DNA of 11,723 nucleotides from Candidatus Aenigmatarchaeota archaeon (GTDB lineage: Archaea > EX4484-52 > B79-G9), in NCBI GenBank assembly GCA_023142905.1, contig JAGLIP010000015.1, positions 1 through 11,723 of the forward strand, given 5' to 3'. The notes under the pieces are model-generated. The model was not told where the DNA came from, searched no databases, and worked only from the letters and a program-made list of their open reading frames with translations. Shown piece after piece: positions 7,004-11,723 of the stretch; positions within the stretch are counted from its first letter, which is position 1; each line of letters begins with the position of its first letter. The position numbers and the translations under genes are program-made.

Positions 7004-7055
7004 AAATACAGAACCACAAAAATTCAACAATTGCCGTAGTTTGTGTACTGTATTT
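7004..7055 (+). terminator. Two-part hairpin followed by T6, probable end of the mevalonate kinase transcript
   Basis: Outer arms AAATACAG (7004-7011) and CTGTATTT (7048-7055) pair perfectly over 8 bp. Inner arms CACAAA (7015-7020) and TTTGTG (7040-7045) pair over 6 bp, with a small internal loop between the two stems and a 19-base terminal loop. It begins 2 bases after the kinase stop, and a run of six T follows at 7063-7068. It could end transcription or shape the 3' end of the message; a separate RNA is less likely. Confidence 0.5.
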
Positions 7056-7062
7056 GGCAAGC

Positions 7063-7074
7063 TTTTTTAAATAA
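7063..7074 (+). promoter_or_regulatory. TATA box for the HMG-CoA reductase operon
   Basis: TTTTTTAAATAA, centred about 34 bases before the ATG at 7103. The predicted transcript start near 7093-7096 leaves a leader of about 7-10 bases with no ribosome-binding site. This would be the promoter for reductase, synthase, thiolase and DUF35. Confidence 0.6.
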
Positions 7075-7081
7075 TTCGTTT

Positions 7082-7096
7082 AACTTAATTTAAGTT
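7082..7096 (+). promoter_or_regulatory. 15-bp palindrome on the predicted transcription start (candidate operator)
   Basis: AACTTAA-T-TTAAGTT is a perfect dyad with 7-bp arms and a 1-base centre. It lies between the TATA box and the reductase ATG and covers the predicted start site, where a dimeric repressor would block initiation. The sequence is A/T-rich, so chance is possible. Confidence 0.4.
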
Positions 7097-7102
7097 GTTT
7101 TT

Positions 7103-8344
7103 ATGATGGATGAAAAAAAAGAAGACAAAATAAAAGAAATTACAACGAAAGCAGTTTCCGGAGAGATTAAGCTTTATGCTCTTGAACAAGAACTTGCTGT
7201 GAGTGATGCTGTTTCTGTCAGGCGTGGCGTGATTGAAAAAAAGGCAAAAACAAAACTGGACAATATTTCTAATTATTCTTTTGATGTTGAAACTGCGATA
7301 AAAAATAACATAGAAAACATGATTGGTGCTGTGCAAATTCCTTTGGGTGTTGCAGGGCCTGTAAAGATAAAAGGTGAATACGCCAAAGGCGATTTTTATG
7401 TTCCTCTTGCAACAACAGAAGGCGCGCTTGTTGCTTCTGTAAACCGCGGCTTGTCGGTTATAACAAAATCCGGGGGGGCTGTTGTGTTTGTTGAAAACAA
7501 GGGCATGACAAGGGCTCCTGTGTTTAGGACAAAAGGATTAAAAGAATCAATGGAACTTGTCAGCTGGACTGAAAAGAACTTCAAGAGGATAAAGGAAGTT
7601 GCAGAATCAACAACCCGTTTTGGGAAACTTATGAGTATAAAACCATGGGTTGTTGGAAGAAATGTTCATCTTCGGTTTGTTTTTGACACAAAGGATGCTA
7701 TGGGCATGAATATGGCTGTAATGGCGTGCGACAAAGTTGTAAAAGAACTTATAGAAAAAGAGACAAATGTGAAATGCATTTCACTTACAGGAAACATGTG
7801 TGTTGATAAAAAGCCGTCTGCACTTAATTTTATCGAGGGGCGGGGCAAAGCAGTGCATGCAGAAGTTATACTTAAAAAAGAGTTTGTTGTAAAGACATTA
7901 AAGACAACACCAAAAGATCTTGTTGAGATAAATTATCGAAAGAACCTGCTTGGCTCTGCAATGGCTCAGAGCCTCGGGTTTAATGCACAGTTCGCAAATG
8001 TTGTGGCTGCAGTTTTTGCTGCAACAGGACAGGATTTGGCTCATGTGGCGGAAGCATCTATAGGGGTCACAACAGCAGAGATGCATGGAGAGGACTTATA
8101 TATTTCGTGCTATCTTCCGAATTTGAATGTGGGGACTGTTGGCGGCGGTACAGGGCTTTTCGGACAAAGAGAGGCACTTTCAATTATGGGTGTTACAGGC
8201 AATGCCGCACCCGGAAAAAACACAATGAAGTTTGCAGAGATAATTGTTGTTGCTGTTCTTGCAGGGGAGATTTCGCTTTTATCCGCGCATGTTGCAGGGC
8301 ATCTTGCAAAGGCGCATGCAACGCATGGCCGAGGGAAGAAATAA
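7103..8344 (+). CDS. hmgA: HMG-CoA reductase, class I
   Basis: Reduces HMG-CoA to mevalonate with two NAD(P)H, the committed step of the pathway; soluble here, with no membrane domain. The 413-residue protein has class I motifs: ENMIGAVQIPLGVAGPV (71-87), TTEGALVASVNRG with catalytic E106, the DAMGMNM cofactor motif at 198-204, GNMCVDKKPSALNFIEGRGK with the catalytic lysine K236 (given as GNMCVDKKP at 230-238, then IEGRGK), GFNAQFANVV and TGQDLAHV with D311, GTVGGGTGL (344-352), and the C-terminal AGHLAKAH with the proton-donating H405. Spacing matches eukaryotic and archaeal enzymes, not the bacterial class II type. The start is ATG 7103 or the adjoining ATG 7106. It heads the right-arm operon; HMG-CoA synthase follows after 22 bases. 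Confidence 0.97.
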   Translation: MMDEKKEDKIKEITTKAVSGEIKLYALEQELAVSDAVSVRRGVIEKKAKTKLDNISNYSFDVETAIKNNIENMIGAVQIPLGVAGPVKIKGEYAKGDFYVPLATTEGALVASVNRGLSVITKSGGAVVFVENKGMTRAPVFRTKGLKESMELVSWTEKNFKRIKEVAESTTRFGKLMSIKPWVVGRNVHLRFVFDTKDAMGMNMAVMACDKVVKELIEKETNVKCISLTGNMCVDKKPSALNFIEGRGKAVHAEVILKKEFVVKTLKTTPKDLVEINYRKNLLGSAMAQSLGFNAQFANVVAAVFAATGQDLAHVAEASIGVTTAEMHGEDLYISCYLPNLNVGTVGGGTGLFGQREALSIMGVTGNAAPGKNTMKFAEIIVVAVLAGEISLLSAHVAGHLAKAHATHGRGKK

Positions 8345-8366
8345 ATTATAATTTACAGGTGGTTCA

Positions 8367-9413
8367 ATGGAAAAGACAGGTATTGTGGGATATGGTGCAT
8401 ATGTTCCTAAATTAAGGATAAAGGCAGAAACAATAGCCGATGTCTGGGGACAGGATGCAGGAAGGATTATAAACGGTCTTGGCATAACTGAAAAGGCAGT
8501 TCCTAATAAGGATGAAGACACTACTACAATTGCTGTGCAGATAGGTAAAAATGCGCTTTTAAGAGCCGGGATAAATCCGAAAGACATAGGTGCAGTGTAT
8601 GTGGGTTCAGAAAGCCATCCTTATGCTGTGAAGCCGACATCCACCATTGTTGCAGAAGCTTTAGGTGTTGGTACTGATTATACTGCGGCGGATACTGAAT
8701 TTGCGTGCAAGGCAGGAAGCGCGGCAATCCAGATGGTGATGGGGCTTGCAGGTTCTAAGATGATTAAATTCGGCCTTGCGATAGGTGCTGATACAGCGCA
8801 GGGGGCACCCGGAGACCCGCTTGAATACTCGGCTGCTGCGGGCGGTGCGGGGTTTATTGTCGGAAAAGATAAAAAGCAGTTTATTGCTACCTTAAATGAT
8901 ACATTTTCATATTCTACAGATACTCCTGATTTTTGGAGAAGGCCAAAGGCGGATTATCCGTCACACGGAGGCAGGTTTACCGGAGGCCCGGCATATGTTA
9001 GGCATGTTGCCGGAGCTACAAACGGGCTAATGGATAAGACAGGAACAACAGTAAAAGATTATGATTATGTTGTATTCCATATGCCGAACGGCAAATTTCC
9101 ACTTGCTATGGCAAAAAAGCTGGATGTTCCAAAGGAGAAGCTTATGCCGGGATTTGTTGTGGATAAAATAGGTAATACTTATTCCGGATGTTCGCTTTTA
9201 GGTCTTGCGGCAACACTTGATTGTGCAAAGCCCGGAGATAAAATACTTGTAACATCATATGGTTCGGGTGCCGGCTCTGATTCGTTTTCAATTACGGTAA
9301 ATGATTTGATTGATAAGAAGCGAAATCTTGCGCCAACTACTGAAGATTACATAAAAGATAAGCAGTATATCACATACCCGACATACGCGAAGTATCGGGG
9401 AAAGATTGTATAA
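8367..9413 (+). CDS. HMG-CoA synthase, archaeal type
   Basis: Condenses acetoacetyl-CoA with acetyl-CoA to give HMG-CoA. The 348-residue protein is the short archaeal form of the family. Catalytic residues are visible: E82 in [13 protein letters not shown], the acyl-accepting C114 in [11 protein letters not shown], and H238 in [11 protein letters not shown]. Other conserved stretches are [13 protein letters not shown] at the N-terminus, [11 protein letters not shown] (140-150), [11 protein letters not shown] (153-163) and [12 protein letters not shown] near residue 300. GGTGG at 8358-8362 lies 4 bases before the ATG, confirming the start. It is followed immediately by thiolase and DUF35; in archaea these three proteins form one complex that passes acetoacetyl-CoA directly between active sites, which favours the otherwise uphill thiolase reaction. 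The adjacent arrangement here fits that. Confidence 0.97.
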   Translation: MEKTGIVGYGAYVPKLRIKAETIADVWGQDAGRIINGLGITEKAVPNKDEDTTTIAVQIGKNALLRAGINPKDIGAVYVGSESHPYAVKPTSTIVAEALGVGTDYTAADTEFACKAGSAAIQMVMGLAGSKMIKFGLAIGADTAQGAPGDPLEYSAAAGGAGFIVGKDKKQFIATLNDTFSYSTDTPDFWRRPKADYPSHGGRFTGGPAYVRHVAGATNGLMDKTGTTVKDYDYVVFHMPNGKFPLAMAKKLDVPKEKLMPGFVVDKIGNTYSGCSLLGLAATLDCAKPGDKILVTSYGSGAGSDSFSITVNDLIDKKRNLAPTTEDYIKDKQYITYPTYAKYRGKIV

Positions 9414-9415
9414 AA

Positions 9416-9420
9416 GGTGA
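9416..9420 (+). promoter_or_regulatory. Ribosome-binding site deciding the thiolase start
   Basis: GGTGA directly abuts an ATG at 9421, which is too close for initiation, and lies 6 bases before the ATG at 9427. The second ATG is therefore the likely start. Confidence 0.65.
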
Positions 9421-9426
9421 ATGATT

Positions 9427-10584
9427 ATGGCAGAAAGAGTTGCAGTTATTGGTGTCGGCTTGACAAAATTCGGCGAGCTTTGGACAAAAGGTATTCGGGA
9501 TCTTGCGATTGAAGCAGGAGCAAAGGCAATGGAAGACGCCAATATGAATTCAAAAGACATTGATGCTATGTATGTGGGTAATATGAGCGCCGGCAGATTT
9601 GCAGGCCAAGAGCATTTAAATGCGCTTATAGCAGACCAGACAGGCCTTAATATACCATCAACAAGAGTTGAAGGCGCATGCGCTTCAGGAAGCCTTGCTG
9701 TTCGGGAAGGGATGTTTTCAATACTTGCCGGCCAGCACGACATTGTTCTTGTCGGCGGTGCTGAAAAAATGAGTGATGTCTCAACAGCACAGGCAACAAC
9801 CGGTCTTATGGGGGCTGCGGATGAGGAATGGGAAGGATTCCACGGGCTTACATTTCCGGGGCTTTATGCTCTTATGGCAAAAAAGCATATGCATGATTTT
9901 GGGACAACAAGAGAGCAATTAGCCGCTCCTGCCATAAAAAATCATCACAACGCAATAATGAACCCAATTGCACAGTTTCCTTTTGAGATAACAACAGAAA
10001 AAGTCATAAACGCTACAATGGTTGCAGACCCATTGACACTTCTTGACTGTTCGCCAATATCTGACGGCGCTGCTGCGATTATACTTGCGCGCGAAAGTGT
10101 TGCGAGGAAATATACGGACACTCCTGTTTTTATAGGCGGTACCGGATTGTCAACGGACGCATTGGCACTTCATGACAGAAGAACACTTACTGCTCTTGAT
10201 GCTGCTGTGCGGGCTTCAAAAAGAGCATATGAAATGGCGGGAGTTACCGCAAAAGACATACAGGTTGCAGAAGTCCATGACTGCTTTACAATAGCCGAAA
10301 TAATGGCTGTAGAAGACCTTGGCTTTTTTAAGAAAGGCGAAGGCGGCAAGGCAACAATGGATGGAGAGACGCAGATTGGCGGTAAAATTTCAGTGAACAC
10401 TTCCGGCGGGCTTAAAGGTGCCGGGCATCCTGTGGGTGCTACGGGAATAAAGCAGGCAGCAGAAATTGTAATGCAGCTTCGGGGCGATATCGGAAAAAGA
10501 CAGGTATCCGGAGCCGAAATAGGACTTACCCATAATGTGGGCGGTTCAGGGGCAACTGCGGTTGTAAATATTTTCAAGAGATAA
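9427..10584 (+). CDS. Acetoacetyl-CoA thiolase (acetyl-CoA C-acetyltransferase), archaeal type
   Basis: Joins two acetyl-CoA to acetoacetyl-CoA, the first step of the pathway. The 385-residue protein begins MAERVAVIGVGLTKFG. It carries the nucleophilic cysteine C85 in VEGACASGS, H284 and C286 in VHDCFT, and H334 in GAGHPVGATG. As in other archaeal thiolases of this group, and the SCP-x type, the bacterial C-terminal Cys-Gly-Gly-Gly motif is absent; THNVGGSGA takes its place and the VHDCF cysteine is thought to serve instead. The start is set by the ribosome-binding site at 9416; an in-frame ATG two codons earlier touches that site. Synthase lies 13 bases upstream and DUF35 11 bases downstream, so the three-protein complex is encoded as a block. 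Confidence 0.95.
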   Translation: MAERVAVIGVGLTKFGELWTKGIRDLAIEAGAKAMEDANMNSKDIDAMYVGNMSAGRFAGQEHLNALIADQTGLNIPSTRVEGACASGSLAVREGMFSILAGQHDIVLVGGAEKMSDVSTAQATTGLMGAADEEWEGFHGLTFPGLYALMAKKHMHDFGTTREQLAAPAIKNHHNAIMNPIAQFPFEITTEKVINATMVADPLTLLDCSPISDGAAAIILARESVARKYTDTPVFIGGTGLSTDALALHDRRTLTALDAAVRASKRAYEMAGVTAKDIQVAEVHDCFTIAEIMAVEDLGFFKKGEGGKATMDGETQIGGKISVNTSGGLKGAGHPVGATGIKQAAEIVMQLRGDIGKRQVSGAEIGLTHNVGGSGATAVVNIFKR

Positions 10585-10595
10585 GGTGGTTTATA

Positions 10596-11000
10596 ATGCA
10601 CAAAGCTAATGTTCCTATGGCGTGGAGAAGGTTTAAGAGTAAATATAATCTTGTTGGAACCAAATGCACAAAATGCAATTCTTCTTTTTATCCGCCAAGA
10701 TTAATATGCCCGAAATGCCGGCGCGAAGGAAAAATAGAAGAGTTTGAATTTAAAGGAACTGGAAAAATCGTATCGTATACAATTATTCGCTCAGGGCCAG
10801 ACGGATTTGAAAAGCAGACACCATATCCGATAGCGATTGTTGAGCTTGATGAAGGGGCGCGAGTCACAGGACAGATTGTGGATTATGAGGATTCGGATCT
10901 TGCAATTGGAAAAAAAGTGGCTCCGGTTTTCAGGAAAGTTTATGAGAGCGGCAAAGAAGGCATAATCCATTACGGCATAAAATTCAAGCCTGAAAATTAA
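10596..11000 (+). CDS. DUF35 zinc-ribbon/OB-fold protein, scaffold of the thiolase-HMG-CoA synthase complex
   Basis: Non-catalytic partner that bridges archaeal thiolase and HMG-CoA synthase and contributes to their shared CoA-binding site. The 134-residue protein has a short N-terminal helix (VPMAWRRF), a rubredoxin-like zinc ribbon with C24, C27, C38 and C41 (CTKC, then CPKC after PPRLI), and an OB-fold from about residue 47: GTGKIVSYTII, YPIAIVELDEGARVTGQIVD and GKKVAPVFRK. Length and order match the family. GGTGG at 10585-10589 lies 6 bases before the ATG. It is the last gene of the right-arm operon, and an sRNA promoter begins within a few bases of its stop codon. Confidence 0.95.
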   Translation: MHKANVPMAWRRFKSKYNLVGTKCTKCNSSFYPPRLICPKCRREGKIEEFEFKGTGKIVSYTIIRSGPDGFEKQTPYPIAIVELDEGARVTGQIVDYEDSDLAIGKKVAPVFRKVYESGKEGIIHYGIKFKPEN

Positions 11001-11004
11001 TAGA

Positions 11005-11014
11005 ATTTAAATAT
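11005..11014 (+). promoter_or_regulatory. TATA box of the box C/D sRNA
   Basis: ATTTAAATAT, centred near 11009, begins 5 bases after the DUF35 stop. The usual 25-26 base distance places the transcript start at about 11034-11035, exactly where the terminal stem of the sRNA begins. Confidence 0.6.
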
Positions 11015-11034
11015 TGCTTTTGCTAATAATACTT

Positions 11035-11097
11035 GTGTGGGATGATTACATCAGCCTTAACTGATATTGTGATGTGTGATGGGCGAAATGACCGCAC
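11035..11097 (+). ncRNA. Box C/D guide sRNA, predicted 16S C1402 2'-O-methylation guide
   Basis: A 63-base archaeal box C/D sRNA, seen by order and spacing. Terminal stem GTGTGG (11035-11040) with CCGCAC (11092-11097), 6 bp including one G-U. Box C ATGATTA (11042-11048). A 12-base guide CATCAGCCTTAA. Box D' CTGA (11061-11064). A 4-base loop TATT. Box C' GTGATGT (11069-11075). A 12-base guide GTGATGGGCGAA (11076-11087). Box D ATGA (11088-11091). The K-turn pairs form: G44-A91, A45-G90, U46-U89, and U47-A88 in place of the usual G-C. The D guide matches 16S rRNA 1400-1409 (E. coli numbering) over 10 pairs, one of them G-U; the fifth base from box D faces C1402. Such RNAs guide fibrillarin with L7Ae and Nop5. 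Boxes C, C' and D each differ from consensus by one base. The 16S match is from memory of the universally conserved site. Confidence 0.8.
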
Positions 11098-11098
11098 C

Positions 11099-11109
11099 AA
11101 TATATTTTA
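11099..11109 (+). promoter_or_regulatory. A/T-rich element after the sRNA: possible TATA box or sRNA 3' end
   Basis: AATATATTTTA lies 2 bases past the sRNA terminal stem. As a TATA box it would start a transcript near 11130, which would suit the GTG codons at 11148 or 11154 but not 11121. As a T-rich tract it could help end the sRNA transcript. Confidence 0.35.
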
Positions 11110-11120
11110 TGTGATTTACT

Positions 11121-11723
11121 GTGATTGCGAGAATTATCAATTTATTTGTGCCTGTGAAAAAGGTACGGTCTGGCGGGAATAAACGGGTTTTACGAGCCTC
11201 AAAACCAGTGCGGTCAGTTCCACACACAAATAAACAAGAAAAGCATGCTAAAATTTATGCGTTTTTAAAACAATATAGAAATAGTATTATTGTGGTTGCT
11301 TTTGTTTTGCTTGCCGCTGTTTTCTTTTCTAATTTTTTAGTTTCGGCATCATTTATTGCTGTGGGCATTGCATCGAGGTATTATCAGAAATATTTGCCGC
11401 ATCTTTCATTGGGTATTGAAACCTGCCTTTTTGGAGCGGTTCTTACGGCTTTAGCGTTTGGGTGGCATACCGGCGCTCTTGTAGGTATTATTTCGCTTAC
11501 AATTTCTGTATTTTTAACGCAGGAAGAAGCGCAGTATTTGCCTGTGGCACTTGCCGGGATGGCGGCTGTTTCCTATGCGGCCTCAATTGCACCAATAACT
11601 GTTGCAAATCTTGTGTTTTGGGGTGTATTGCTTACGGTATTTTATGATGTTGCAACCTGCGCCGTTTACATCTATATTTTTAAGGCGGATATTTTTAAGA
11701 CCCTTATTTTTATGGTGTCTCAT
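11121..11723 (+). CDS. Multi-pass membrane protein, unknown function, C-terminus beyond the window
   Basis: An open frame runs without a stop from 11115 to the window end (201 codons from GTG 11121). I do not recognise the family. The first 50 residues are strongly basic (Lys/Arg-rich, almost no acidic residues), then a chain of hydrophobic helices follows: starting around IIVVAFVLLAAVFF, FLVSASFIAVGIA, CLFGAVLTALAF, GALVGIISLTISVF, VALAGMAAVSYAA and VANLVFWGVLLTVF, about six membrane spans so far, with a short acidic loop QEEAQ. The positive N-terminus suggests it stays in the cytoplasm. Three GTG codons could start it: 11121 (GTGAT 5 bases upstream), 11148 and 11154. No ATG is available near the beginning. 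Codon positions show the usual coding pattern and no frame on the other strand competes. Its start, topology and length are uncertain. Confidence 0.7.
   Translation, partial: MIARIINLFVPVKKVRSGGNKRVLRASKPVRSVPHTNKQEKHAKIYAFLKQYRNSIIVVAFVLLAAVFFSNFLVSASFIAVGIASRYYQKYLPHLSLGIETCLFGAVLTALAFGWHTGALVGIISLTISVFLTQEEAQYLPVALAGMAAVSYAASIAPITVANLVFWGVLLTVFYDVATCAVYIYIFKADIFKTLIFMVSH

Noticed and set aside
7004..7055. H/ACA guide RNA for the hairpin after mevalonate kinase
   Set aside because: There is no ACA box just 3' of the closing stem and no convincing K-turn or pseudouridylation pocket.
8107..8415. Cys-rich plus-strand open frame across the HMG-CoA reductase/synthase junction
   Set aside because: Out-of-frame shadow of two well-conserved genes; the cysteines come from GC-containing codons of the reductase C-terminus, and no ribosome-binding site is present.
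11001..11120. Riboswitch in the leader of the downstream membrane protein gene
   Set aside because: The structure is fully explained by box C/D elements, with boxes, spacings, terminal stem and rRNA complementarity all fitting.
1..11723. Insertion sequences, CRISPR arrays, tRNA genes, toxin-antitoxin or defence genes
   Set aside because: No transposase, regularly spaced repeats, tRNA cloverleaf or known defence motif was seen on either strand.

Overview
This is a stretch of archaeal chromosome. The evidence is a complete archaeal-type (modified) mevalonate pathway, TATA-box promoters about 25 bases ahead of short or absent leaders, GGTG/GGTGAT ribosome-binding sites in the internal operon genes, and a box C/D guide RNA. 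A euryarchaeal or DPANN-type lineage seems possible, but no rRNA is present to place it.

Layout. Two divergent arms start from a hub at about 5.69-5.78 kb. The left arm (minus strand, read from 5687 down to 1) encodes pyruvate kinase, a UbiD-family decarboxylase (anhydromevalonate phosphate decarboxylase), the large and small subunits of an aconitase-X enzyme (phosphomevalonate dehydratase), the flavin prenyltransferase UbiX and isopentenyl phosphate kinase, which is cut by the window edge. The last four genes abut or overlap and look like one translationally coupled operon. The right arm (plus strand) encodes a 60-residue membrane protein, a mevalonate-kinase-like GHMP kinase, class I HMG-CoA reductase, HMG-CoA synthase, acetoacetyl-CoA thiolase and the DUF35 zinc/OB-fold protein that scaffolds the last two. 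A box C/D sRNA with its own promoter follows, then the start of a multi-pass membrane protein that runs off the window.

How the genes work together. The right arm takes acetyl-CoA through acetoacetyl-CoA, HMG-CoA and mevalonate to mevalonate 5-phosphate. The left arm dehydrates this to trans-anhydromevalonate 5-phosphate, decarboxylates it to isopentenyl phosphate and phosphorylates that to isopentenyl diphosphate. UbiX makes the prenylated-FMN cofactor needed by the UbiD-type decarboxylase. No isopentenyl-diphosphate isomerase or prenyl synthase is in view; they may lie left of position 1. The pathway itself is known. Having every step to IPP in one roughly 11-kb locus, split by strand into an upper and a lower half, is the main architectural point.

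Less expected details are: (1) a box C/D sRNA at 11035-11097 with two K-turn-type modules, a U-A pair replacing the usual G-C between boxes C and D, and a D guide that matches the 16S rRNA decoding site and would direct 2'-O-methylation to C1402; (2) UbiX appears to start at an AUU codon; (3) the mevalonate kinase carries several substitutions at normally invariant GHMP positions; (4) a 15-bp palindrome sits on the predicted transcription start of HMG-CoA reductase.
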